A stretch of 64,000 bases of DNA from Isoetes taiwanensis (taxonomy: Eukaryota > Streptophyta > Lycopodiopsida > Isoetales > Isoetaceae): assembly GCA_021234155.1 (NCBI GenBank), contig JAJEKV010000035.1, forward strand, positions 7,747,891-7,811,890. The letters run 5' to 3'. Under the pieces are notes generated by a model. The model searched no databases and was not told the origin of the DNA. It was given only the letters and a program-made list of their open reading frames with translations. Positions 9,591 to 19,255 of the stretch are shown here, one piece after another; position 1 is the stretch's first letter, and each line of letters starts with the position of its first letter. The position numbers and the translations under genes were made by a program.

Positions 9591-10355
9591 TGATAGTCCA
9601 TCTGGAAGCTTTGTTTCTCCGTCGCCAATACACTTAATGCGCGGGTCTACCTCCTTTCAAACTCCCGGCTAACACACGCGTTCTCTGGCGTTCCCTCGTG
9701 TTTAGAACACCATCTCCCTCACTCCGACAAAGGCGTTTCCTCGGCCTCACCTACTCACACCACCCACTCAATTTTTGAAACTCCTTCACCTCTCAGGGGA
9801 ATTGCACCGTTCGTTTGCAAAACATAATAGATTCTGCAGAGAGACCTCTCCAGCGTGCAAAAGCCCCCTCGTTAACCCAAAGGGTCGCTGAGGATGACCT
9901 ACAAATGTTAAGGAGGAAGTCTAGAACATTGTTTCCATGTTCCTCGGTTGAGAGCGAGAAGGTTAACGACACAACTATTGAAGACGAGCCTGTTCGTACT
10001 CCAGAAAGACCTATCATAGGCTCCAGCCAGAACAACAGCCCGCAGAGCTTTCGACTTAGAGAAATCCATACAGCAGTGCAAAGAGATTTAAGAGGGACCC
10101 TACAGTAAGGGCATTTAGGACAGTTTTGCGAAATCAGTTAATGGGACTAACTTACATGAGGCAGCTGAGGCGTCTGGCTTGTTGTCAAAAGAAGTGTATA
10201 ATGAACTTCCCTTTTTCGTCCTTAAGGCAAACAAGACAATCCTTCTTGTCAATGTCTAAAGGTGACCAGGAATCCTACCTAGCATATCACGTGAGGCCTG
10301 AATTCTGAGGCAAAAAGAGGCACTTGTGTGAAGTGAACAAAGCTTCTTTTGGAGG
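9590..10355 (+). pseudogene. Ser/Pro-rich ORF of the transposase strand, unit 1 (frameshifted)
   Basis: This is the unit 1 copy of the ORF that is intact at 18443-18964. The frame is broken around 9660-9810, each break at a CTG/CAG-rich spot, and open again at 9815-10108. Beyond 10108 coding potential continues in other frames up to a good donor (TTTGGAG before GTAAGC at about 10350). It may therefore be one or more exons of a longer transcript leading into the transposase, or a second element gene. I recognise no domain. Confidence 0.45.
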
Positions 10356-10399
10356 TAAGCTTTAGGCTTAGATCAATTATATCTTTACAAAGCTAGGGC

Positions 10400-12924
10400 T
10401 TGAATGCATGCCATCTTCCTCTGGTAACTAGATTTAGGAAGCTAGATTTAGGAAGCTGCTTTTCCAATTCTTTATGTAAAATGAATCTTAGAGGGAACCG
10501 CCATGTTGCTTTCCCTCCAAATAGCAATCCTGAAGTCATTGTTGCTAATGATCCATCTCCTCGTCTTTCTAAAAAGAGTAGATCTGCCAGACCCATTATT
10601 TCTGCCCAAAAGAAATCTCAAGCTGGAAAAAAGCTTGTTAGAGGACCTGCAAGGGGTTCATGGACTATGGACGCTTTGGAATCTGCTATAGAGTCCATAG
10701 AAGATGGTGTCTTTTCCATCAGAAAAGCAGGTATGCACTATGGTATTCCCCAAACCACTCTTAGAAACCATCTCTACGGCAAATCCAAAAGTAAATTTGG
10801 AAGTCTTCCCAAAGCTTTAACTGTTGATGAAGAGAAATATCTTGTTGAATGGGCTTTACAACTTGCTGATGAAGGACGTGCTGTTAACTTGGATATAATG
10901 AAGCAAAAGGTTGCTGAGATGACAATCAATAGAAGTACATGCTTCAAGAATGGGTTACCTGGCAGGAAATGGTGGAAACATTTCAGAGGTAGGCATCCGG
11001 AAATCTCTTTTCGGACTTCCCAATGCATTGAATTGCAAAGGGTCAAGGCAATGTCCACTTCCAACCTTGAAAATTTCTATTCCACACTTAGATCAGTTTA
11101 TGATCAGCACAATTTTGATGCCTCTAGAATCTGGAACTGTGATGAGTCAGGGGTTCAAGCAGGTTGTAGGACTGGAATGAGAGTTATTGCAAGAAAAGGG
11201 ATGAAGAATGTTACTGAACAAATTCCTCTGACGGGGAATGGATGACGGTACTGGTCTGTGTTAATGCAGCAGGTTATATACTTCATTCCTTTATGCCTTT
11301 TGTTTCAGAATTATGCTTAATTGACTAACATTATCTGTTTGCATTTCTAGGTACACTATTTGAAGCTTGGCTTGATCATTTCAAGAACAATGTTCCTGGA
11401 GGAGTCAGCAACCCATCTTCTCATTTGCGATGGAAATGGCAGCCATGTGAACATAGCATCCATATTGAAGGCAAGAGAAATTGGATTACAAATAGTCCAA
11501 TTACCTCCCCATACATCCCATAAGTTGCAACCTTTGGATATCTCCTGTTGTCGTCCATTCAAATTAGATTTTAGGAAATTAAGAGCACAATTTATGCATA
11601 GTAGATATGGAGTTAAGCCTACAAAGGAGGATCTCACTACTATTGTATCTAATTCTTTATGTCAAGCTCTTACTCCTAATAATATCGTCTTTGGATTTAA
11701 ACCGGCATTTGGCCTAGAGAATCTCAAGGGTTGACTGAAGCTTTAGCAGATAATATGGAAGCTGAGAGATTGGCTACAGCAGGTAACATGCTCTAATTAT
11801 TTGCTTTGCATGCTCTAATTATTTGCTTTGTTGAATATTGATCTATTTGATTAGTATAATATGATGAAGTTTGTTTTAATATTACCGTATATTTGATTGC
11901 TGCAGCTAGAGTTGCTCCTAGTGCAAATGATAGTAATGCAAGTGGTAATGTAGATGCAACACATGAAGAGGATGGAGGAAATGCGCTTGATGGAGAGGCT
12001 GGTACGTATAGAGCATGATGGAGATGTTACTGCAGAGAATGACCTAGCAGCTTTAGCAAATGCTGCAGCAAGGCAAGTTGCAAGAGATGCTCCCTCTACA
12101 AGTATTGGCCCTGTTACAAGTACCATCCCTTCTAATAGTACTGCAGCACCTTCAACCATTAAGATTAAACCCAAGAGAGGCAAAGTGCCTGAAAGTCTGA
12201 AGGGTAAACTATTAGTAACAGGTGATGAGATGGTTAGTGCAAAATTGGAGCATCAGAGGCAATGTGAGGAGGCAGCTATATATAGGATCAGACATGAACA
12301 GTTGGACGAGAAGAAAAAAATTCAAGCTCAGAGGAAGGAAGTTAGAGAAGCAGAAAAGAAGAGAAGGGAGGAGAATAAAAAAAGGAAAGAAGAGAAGAAG
12401 GCTGCATTAGAGAAGGCAGCATTAGAGAAGGAGAAGGCTAAGGAGAAGGCTATTTTGGAGAATTGCTCTGAAACATCTAGGCCCAAAAGAGCTCGAAAAA
12501 AGACTCAAAAAATGATTGAATATGAAGAGGAAGAATTGGATGAAGACGGCATCATCTTTGCAGGTAATGAGGAGGTTGGAAATAAGAACTCGCCTTTTAT
12601 ACAAAATTCAGAAGTGCAGGTACAAGAAGGAGGCGCATCAGAGGACATTTCATCAAGTCAAGGGTTAGACCTGTTTGTTGAAATGCCAATGCTTGATAGA
12701 GATAATGTTAATATTGTTGATGGTGATGCTTTGCCTTGTAGTCATGAAAATAATCACTTGAGTTCAGGAATGAAAACTGCAAGAAAAAGAGAAAGCTAGA
12801 AAGTCTTCAATTATCATCTGATTCTGATTCAGATGATTCAAATTTATTCGGAAAAAGAGTTAAAGCATTGGATGATGTATATAGAGAAGAAGCAAATGCA
12901 TTTCTTCAAAGTATAGGATTATAA
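10400..12924 (+). pseudogene. Pogo/Tigger-like transposase (CENP-B/jerky type), unit 1, disrupted
   Basis: This catalyses cut-and-paste transposition. In order it shows a Pipsqueak-type helix-turn-helix (WTMDALESAIESIEDG...FSIRKAG..YGIPQTTLRNHL), a CENP-B-type DNA-binding region (LTVDEEKYLVEWALQLADEG...NGLPGRKWWKHF), then the DDE_1 catalytic domain. The first Asp is in NCDESG, the second in LLICDG and the third in LQPLD. An intron ends at TTTCTAG (about 11350), another runs from about 11784 to 11905, and the last exon encodes a lysine/glutamate-rich coiled-coil-like tail (EKKRREENKKRKEEKK). Breaks: a frameshift at about 11230, a small deletion near 11407, a mutated residue after the second Asp (DGNGSH for DGHDSH in unit 3), and a 4-nt scar at 12005. 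Stop at 12924 if the last frame is used. Confidence 0.8.
12002..12008. other. Transposon excision footprint in the transposase gene (GTA-C-GTA)
   Basis: Unit 3 carries the left end of a CACTA-like element directly after GTA (45459-45461), and unit 2 has its right end directly before GTA (36570-36572). At this same position unit 1 reads GTA C GTA, four extra nucleotides. Removing them restores an open frame joining the upstream exon (GGNALDGEAG) to the downstream part (IEHDGDVTAEN). A duplicated target plus one leftover base is the classic scar of cut-and-paste excision. Confidence 0.75.
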
Positions 12925-14734
12925 ACATGGCTGCATTTTATTAATTTGTAATAACAAATAAGAACACCTCCTTTGAGAGGTAAGACTTTGTTTATGGTGT
13001 ATAATCTGATTTCTCTTTATCACAAATTAAATTAATGCATATTTCCATGATTTATTACAGCTATCTTCATAATTTAGAGTTGGAATTGGTGTTGCACTGA
13101 AGTATTTGGAGTATGTTTAAACTTTGATTGAGGGATCTTGTCCTGGTTCATAGGATGGGATCCCTCCAGCAGGTATGGTCATCTTTTCTTGATAATTTAA
13201 TTTTCTGAATGCATTTTGTCAATCCATAAACTAATGCTGATGTTTGTTTTGCAGGTTAGGATAGTGGTCATTGGCCAAAAATGTTGCCAATTGGGGGTTC
13301 AATTCCTCTGATCCTTAGATGCTTAGTAGCGTGCATAGTTCTCTTGCAATCACATGTTTATTTAAGTATTTAATGTAACCATAGAGGGATATAGCTATCA
13401 CCATTTACGTTTTTAGCATATCTATGTATTGATTAGTTTGTTGCCATTAAGGTAAGTTTAGATCACCATTGGAAGTTAGTCTGCGCACCATTGAGGAGCA
13501 TGAACTCACACTCATAAACTGCACCATTGAAGTGAAATTGTCACCATAAGGTGGTCTGGACCCCCCTTAATTTGCTGGCTATTTGTGGTGTGCAGGAATA
13601 AAATCTGGTCAATTTGGTACCAGATCTAAGTTAAGCGACTCATAGGGCACATTTAGGTATCAAAAATTCATGTTTTGGCCTTGGGATCACGTGATTTATA
13701 AGCATTTCTTCCTTATATTCCGTAGATTGAAATTCTTGTCTTGCTCTTAGTCATCCAATACTGGCCCTAAGTCACTAAATACTTGCCCCTACATAGCACT
13801 TTGAGCATCCGCCTAACTTCAAGAATTCGAGTCTAATTATTGTGACATTTGTTAATCTGCTGGGCCATAATATCCGTGTGTATGTAGCTTGGTCGATCTG
13901 AATACTAGCATCTATGCACTGCGGCTTGTTGGAGGGAGGCAGCCCTGTAGGATAATTTGCCAAAACATTCGAAACAAGCATAATCAGAACTTGAAACAAC
14001 TGCCTACCTTTCAGTGAAGGCCTTCCTATTTCCATGGAACAAGCTATGGAAGGCCTTCAGTGAAGCCATGTCTATTTCTATAGCTTGTTCCATGGCTGCG
14101 AAGAAGGTCTCTTGATTTGGTGAAGAGAGCTGCATGATCAACTTGCTTTGTGGATCTATGAAGTGGTTTGAAAGTTCTGTGTCTAGCATGCCTGCAACAG
14201 ATTTCTTGGACTAGGTGCGCCTTACCATAATAAGTGCTTTGATAGAGGAACCAAAATTTTGGATATTGTGATATCTGTCGGGGTTGAATCAATAAAGGGA
14301 GTTCTGTGCCATCTCTTTCTAGATGTGAATCCGCTACTAGAGTGTGATGCTGAAGCTGCTCTCTTCTCTTCTAACCTTGCTAAGATGGTGAGAACCTTTG
14401 ATGTTGACTGATTCAAATTACAGCTTCAACCCCTGCCGATTCAATCCGGAGAGGATATGCTACCATTAAATGCGCATGTGTGCAGAAGAAAAAGGCTGCC
14501 ACTAGCTACTCTCTACGAAACCATCGTCTATACTTCGCTCCTGTTATCTAAATTCGTGCTGCTCCTGGAAGATATGAGCTGGATTGTTCTCGCGAATAAC
14601 CTTTGATCTGAAATCATAGTTGGCATAGATGCCATTAGAACGAGGGAACGACATGCCAAAGCAGAAGCCATACCAAAGTGTCGTACTTTTGTTAAAAATT
14701 TACTATCCCGTTTGTTGGCAAGAACATTGTAAGA
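12925..14734. other. Right part of unit 1, no clear gene
   Basis: Sequence downstream of the transposase stop, repeated almost unchanged at 37492-39303. Some minus-strand frames of 60-86 codons look protein-like and recur in unit 2's tail, including one ending with VSYNVLANKRDSKFLTKVRH next to the unit boundary. I recognise no family. No convincing terminal inverted repeat pairing with the left side of the element was found here. Confidence 0.5.
14012..14095. repeat. Hairpin-forming inverted repeats
   Basis: CCATGGAACAAGCTAT (14032-14047) is inverted exactly at 14080-14095. CAGTGAAGGCCTTCC (14012-14026) pairs with 14048-14062 apart from one or two bases. The structure is repeated in unit 2's tail at about 38590-38673. 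Purpose unknown. Confidence 0.8.
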
Positions 14735-14776
14735 AACCATGTTAAGAAACCCTGGCGGCATCGGGTCCTTCTTTTT
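14528..14776 (-). CDS. Chimeric ORF across the unit 1/unit 2 junction
   Basis: The start of the methyltransferase exon (KKKDPMPPGFLNM, acceptor before 14776) runs in frame through the junction at 14735 into right-tail sequence of unit 1 (VSYNVLANKRDSK...) and stops near 14528. The product of unit 2's ParB-like gene would therefore end with about 70 unrelated residues instead of the methyltransferase domain. The same fusion occurs at 39100-39345. No evidence of expression. Confidence 0.5.
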   Translation of the reverse strand, partial: KKKDPMPPGFLNMVSYNVLANKRDSKFLTKVRHFGMASALACRSLVLMASMPTMISDQRLFARTIQLISSRSSTNLDNRSEV

Positions 14777-14835
14777 CTAAAACCACAGAACACAGCTTTA
14801 GTAAGAACAAGAAGACGAAAGTGCAAAGTGTCTTC

Positions 14836-15005
14836 CTATGCGCGCATAGCAACACAGTAACGAACTTCTTGTGGTGCTATGCGCGGATAGCCACAACAAC
14901 AAGAAAACGACTTTTAGTAAGAAGAAGAAAACAAAGTTTAAAGTGTTAGCCTATGCGCGCATAGCACCACAGTAACGGACTTCTTGTAGTGCTATGTGCG
15001 CATAG
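14836..15005. promoter_or_regulatory. Two pairs of 14-bp palindromes, unit 2
   Basis: Starts at 14836, 14877 (GCGCGGATAG variant), 14951 and 14992 (TGTGCGC variant): 41 bp within each pair, as in unit 1. An additional degraded site is at 15546-15559. Confidence 0.7.
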
Positions 15006-15044
15006 GCACACAACAAGATAAGTAGGGGGAATAACAAAATTTAC

Positions 15045-17778
15045 CAAGTTCGTGAAATTCGAAGCGTATTGGTTTATCTTTTCACCCGACGACCATGTAG
15101 GGTATAATTCTTTTAACTTTTTCCCATGTGTCACAGTTAAGGTGGACCATGAGTTGCTGCTGACAGAGTGCACAATCCTTTTGGCTGCAAAAGTAAGGAG
15201 TCTTAAAAAACTCTGGAACGCAAACTACCAACAAGAACTGGCTAGTGTTTTGGATCACGAATTTAACTTACTGTTTGAATTCACCCTGCATCTCTTCCAA
15301 GGTAAAGTGGCCATTGACCACCTTCTGCAGCACCTCACAAACGTTTTCTGTATTTTTTAAACCCTGCATTTCCCTCCAGACCATGATACCCATGTCCTTC
15401 TGTTTTGCAGGTTTTTTTTTTTTTGGATCCTTCACCTTTCCTTTGGATTTCAGTATACCCTCAGCAAACATATCAAAAAAAAATTCTTGAAGTTCCCAGA
15501 CCTAAAAAGGAACAGGAAAGAAATAAAGGTAAGAAAACTGAACAGTTATGCGCGCATGGTCAAAGAACTTGGAGAAGAAAGTTATCTTACACGTCCATGC
15601 CTAAAAGCTAGTTGGAAGTAGTTGTCGTACTTCACAAGAGATGCTCTGGCATTAGTGGAGTTGTATGTTAAGCAGCACTCTGTAGCACACTGCTCTTTAA
15701 GAGCCAGATAAAGGTTTTGATCATCCTTTATATCTTTGTCACCCTTATGCTCCGACCTAAAAAGCTCGTATTCCTTATACATAAACTTAATTTTTTTTTT
15801 TTTGAAGAACTGTGTCAGCAATATATTAAAAGAATGGTAATGTTACAAAGCAAGTGAGGAGGAAGGAGAACTGCCCCAAAGAGACAGTGATACCTCGACA
15901 CTCCACAACAACTGCAACTCTACTGCTGTACAAACTGGCTCATCCGATATTCATTGTCCACATTGTGGCTCATAGCAAGCAACTTGGCTTCAGAGTCAGT
16001 GACACCCACGTAAATAAATGCAAATATTTGAGAGAAGCAGTGTTCTTTAGTTTCTTTATGAAGCTGCCTCCTCGCCTTAAAGCTTTGAGTGCCACCCAAA
16101 ACAAAATACCTGTAGCTTTCATCCTCTTCCTTTACAAACAAATCCCTTTCCGTGCACTGGGAAGGGTCAACAATGCAAATGTGCGGTGCTGTAGCTGCAT
16201 TTGGTCTGTCCCTTATGCGTTCCTTAAGAGCAAACAAATGACCAGAGTAAATTTTTCTCACCTGTAAAGGTCTCTCACCAGACTCATCCTTTGGGCACAA
16301 CTTAACACAATCAACCTGCAGGTGCATGATCCTAGGCACACGACATCTCAGCTCAATTTCTTCGAGCTTCCTAGAAGCCATGTCGTTTTCCTTACTGGCA
16401 ATCCTTGTACCCGGTGCTGGAGGCAAAACTACCTTAGTGGCTTTTTTTGATGCCTTGCTAGTTGGTGGAGCAGTGTCAGTCACCAGGCCTGCCTTGTAAT
16501 AATTTCTTTTGGCTTTCTTTTTGCTTGGCCTCTCCATCACTTCAACCTCAAACTCTTCCTCTTCAGATTCGGGATCCGAAGGTTCATCTTCATCCACTGT
16601 TGCCACCTCAACAGTATCTGAGATTCTGGGGATGATTAGCTTGGCAACTTGAGGCATGGCATCCTTCAGCAGCTTAGCAAGAGGTGCGCTAGAACTTAAC
16701 AGAGGATTAGTATAGAAACAAGATCCTACAAACAAAACCTATGATGTCATAGACCAAACATATTAGTAAAGTCTTCTCGTGCAGGAAAATAACACTTACA
16801 ATTTTACTCTTTATTCTTGCCTGAATGTAGCCTTGCATATCTTCTGGAGAAGACAAATTCAGCTTAAAAAATGAACTATCCACAGAATATACATGTTCAC
16901 TGCCCTTGGTGGTGGTTGTGCACTTGATGTGGAACATACCAAACAGTTCAGCATCCACGAGCCTGCCACATCTTCTGAAGCTTTCTAGGTCTTGTGTTTG
17001 CTTGCCGGTCTCAGAACAAATGTACAAATACAAAAACTGCGCAGTTGCTGGATCACAGGTACCCCTGACAAGCAACCACTGCTGATCCTTACAAAAATAG
17101 GAGCCATCTTCGGCCTCCTGAAATTGCTGCTGACTTGGAGCCAGAACTGCATCCTGACTCTTGTCCTTCATCGTCCTCCTCTTCCTGGCTGCCTTCTGGG
17201 AGGATCCACCTTCATCATCCTGGCTACCCCGTGCAAGGCTTCTCTTCTTACTGAAATATTAAGAACAGTAAAGTATTAAAACATCGTTTGCCAACCAATT
17301 CAGAAAATCTTATCCCCAATAGTGATATAGGCATACTACAAAAGAAGAGCTTTGAGCCCATGCGCGCATAGGCGACCTTCAATAAAAGTATTATGCCCAT
17401 GCGCGCATAGGATCAGATTAAAAAAAAGGCTGAAGCCCATGCGCGCATAGTCAAGCTTGAGAAAAAAAGCTTTGTGTCTATGCGCGCATAGGCAAAGCTT
17501 AAGAAAAAAGATTTGTGTCTATATGGCAAGATAGGCTAAGCAAGGACAAGCACTAAAAAAAACCTTTGTTCCCATGCGCTCATAGACAAACCCAATCACA
17601 AAATGACCTAAAACAAACAAAACATATCTAGAACATTGGGAAGAAGGCCGGAAATACTTAAGAAATTGACATTTTTAATCATTTTGGAGGCAGCCTAATT
17701 AAGCAAACAATGCACAAAAAAAAAAACAAAAGTGAGCTAATTAACTAGCTAAGATCTTGACGTACCTTCCACCGCCAT
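15045..17778 (-). CDS. ParB-like domain protein, unit 2 (best copy), methyltransferase domain lost
   Basis: Exons on the minus strand: 17766-17778 (start codon), 16800-17250, about 15920-16738, 15591 to about 15785, 15272-15501, 15045 to about 15180, then the chimeric exon at 14776. Several junctions have good GT/AG sites and matching phase. Exon 2 encodes an unrecognised N-terminal region (SYFCKDQQWLLVRG, MFHIKCTT). Exon 3 has an acidic run (PESEEEEFEVEV) and a lysine cluster (RPSKKKAKRN), then the ParB-like part: RKIYSGHLFALKERI, YFVLGGTQSFKARRQL and FAFIYVGVTDSEAKLL.. followed by NVDNE. These match the ParB N-terminal pattern of GxxRxxAxxxL followed by an aliphatic strand, an (E/D)A helix and N(v)xxE. 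In prokaryotes this domain is commonly fused to beta-class methyltransferases. The start exon has 13 nt against 14 in units 1 and 3, which would shift the frame. The exon 3/4 junction is uncertain because of the LINE tail. Confidence 0.6.
15791..15905 (-). repeat. LINE-type 3' tail, unit 2
   Basis: Same insertion as at 6940 in unit 1: a 13-nt poly(T) run, then GAAGAACTGTG and AATATATTAAA. It lies directly next to the exon beginning FMYKEYEL, so it may have altered splicing there. Confidence 0.6.
17358..17585. promoter_or_regulatory. Array of palindromes, intron 1, unit 2
   Basis: Starts at 17358, 17397, 17437, 17478, 17519 and 17572, the same order and near-identical spacing as unit 1. The fifth site is destroyed (CTATATGGCAAGATAG), showing the position is kept by descent while this copy has lost its symmetry. 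Confidence 0.75.
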
Positions 17779-18155
17779 TTTGCATGAAGTCTATGCAGAC
17801 TTCTTATAGACTTTGATATGTAAAAAAAGTGGAGTGAGTGTGAAGGCAGAGGTCGAGCGCCCAGGAGCTTCGGTCTATATGCAGAAATGTGCGCCCTTTT
17901 TCCCTATTTATTGTCTATGTTAGTACTTGGATATTTTCTATGAGATTATACATGAAGAGTGTAGCGTGTCATTTCATGCGATCCTTTATGGAGTGTCAAG
18001 CCCACACAAAGTCTCTTCGTATTTCCCGCTCTTCCTTTACAGTTGTTTATCTTATCTTGTCTTCCGTCGCTTGAGCTATAGACTTTATTATTACGTCTTC
18101 CCTGTGCTCAAGTAGGTAACATGCTTATCTCTCACAGTAATTTATGACATCTTGT

Positions 18156-18210
18156 CTATGCGCGCATGGGCAATATGAGTTCATCTTACACCCGGGCTAT
18201 GCGCGCATAG
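18156..18210. promoter_or_regulatory. Pair of palindromes between divergent genes, unit 2
   Basis: Sites at 18156-18169 and 18197-18210, 41 bp apart, matching 9311/9352 in unit 1. Confidence 0.7.
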
Positions 18211-18442
18211 GCAAGCTGCTACTAATACTATTTTAATTAGTTAGTGTACTTCCTTACTTAGTACATGCACAGTAGGTGTGGTGCATGTCTGTTTTTGAGT
18301 ACAGGTCTTTGTCCATTTGCAGCATGGACGACAGCCACTCAAGAAAAAGTTTTTTATCTTCGCCTGCGAATCTTTCATTATTGCCTCGAGGCAGGTTCAA
18401 CGCACCCACACAAAGCAGTGAAGACAAAGATTTACGTGCATA

Positions 18443-18964
18443 ATGTCCCTTGATAGTCCATCTGGAAGCTTTGTTTCTCCGTCGCCAATACACTTAATGC
18501 GCGGGTCTACCTCCTTTCAAACTCCTTCGCTAACACACGTTCTACAGCGTTCCTCTGTGTTTAGAACACCATCTCCCTCACTCCGACAAGGCGTTTCCTC
18601 GGCCTCACCTACTCACACCACCCACTCAATTTTTGAAACTCCTTCACCTCTACAGGAATTGCACCGTTCGTTGCAAAACATAATAGATTCTGCAGAGAGA
18701 CCTCTCCAGCGTGCAAAAGGCCCCTCGTTAACCCAAAGGGTCGCTGAGGATGACCTACAAATGTTAAGGAGGAAGTCTAGAACATTGTTTCCATGTTCCT
18801 CGGTTGAGAGCGAGAAGGTTAACGATACAACTATTGAAGACGAGCCTGTTCGTACTCCAGAAAGACCTATCATAGGCTCCAGCCAGAACAACAGCCCGCA
18901 GAGCTTTCGACTTAGAGAAATCCATACAGCAGTGCAAAGAGATTTAAGAGGGACCCTACAGTAA
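18443..18964 (+). CDS. Ser/Pro/Thr-rich ORF of unknown function, unit 2
   Basis: An open frame of 173 residues on the transposase strand. The first third repeats a short motif, SFQTPS, VFRTPSPS and IFETPSP (F-x-TPS), in a Ser/Thr/Pro-rich context. The rest is charged and possibly helical (DSAERPLQRAK, RVAEDDLQMLRRKSRTL, FRLREIHTAVQRDLRG). TPS/TPE clusters resemble proline-directed kinase sites, but that is only a composition remark. The frame starts close to an ATG at 18443; whether that is the real start or the ORF is one exon of a longer gene cannot be decided. Other frames directly downstream also look coding (AKSVNGTNLHEAAEASGLLS). The ORF lies between the palindrome pair and the transposase in all three units. 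No family recognised. Confidence 0.5.
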   Translation: MSLDSPSGSFVSPSPIHLMRGSTSFQTPSLTHVLQRSSVFRTPSPSLRQGVSSASPTHTTHSIFETPSPLQELHRSLQNIIDSAERPLQRAKGPSLTQRVAEDDLQMLRRKSRTLFPCSSVESEKVNDTTIEDEPVRTPERPIIGSSQNNSPQSFRLREIHTAVQRDLRGTLQ

Positions 18965-19255
18965 GGGCATTTAGGACAGTTTTGCGAAATCAGTTAATGG
19001 GACTAACTTACATGAGGCAGCTGAGGCGTCTGGCTTGTTGTCAAAAGAAGTGTATAATGAACTTCCCTTTTTCGTCCTTAAGGCAAACAAGACAATCCTT
19101 CTTGTCAATGTCTAAAGGTGACCAGGAATCCTACCTAGCATATCACGTGAGGCCTGAATTCTGAGGCAAAAAGAGGCACTTGTGTGAAGTGAACAAAGCT
19201 TCTTTTGGAGGTAAGCTTTAGGCTTAGATCAATTATATCTTTACAAAGCTAGGGC

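Larger units (their letters stand above)
5880..14734. repeat. Tandem unit 1 (8855 bp)
   Basis: The sequence from AACCATGTTAAGAAACCC at 5880 restarts at 14735 and again at 39304. Left of 5880 is the methyltransferase exon; left of 14735 and 39304 is the right end of the preceding unit, so the copies are head to tail. Unit 1 contains the ParB-like exons, palindromes, Ser/Pro-rich ORF, transposase and right tail, with no large insertion. Confidence 0.85.

Noticed and set aside
10774-11064. Minus-strand ORF opposite the transposase
   Set aside because: Shadow of the conserved plus-strand frame; repeated at 44215-44505 only because the gene is duplicated.
12422-12604. Minus-strand ORF rich in Leu/Phe/Ser
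   Set aside because: Shadow of the lysine/glutamate-rich transposase tail.
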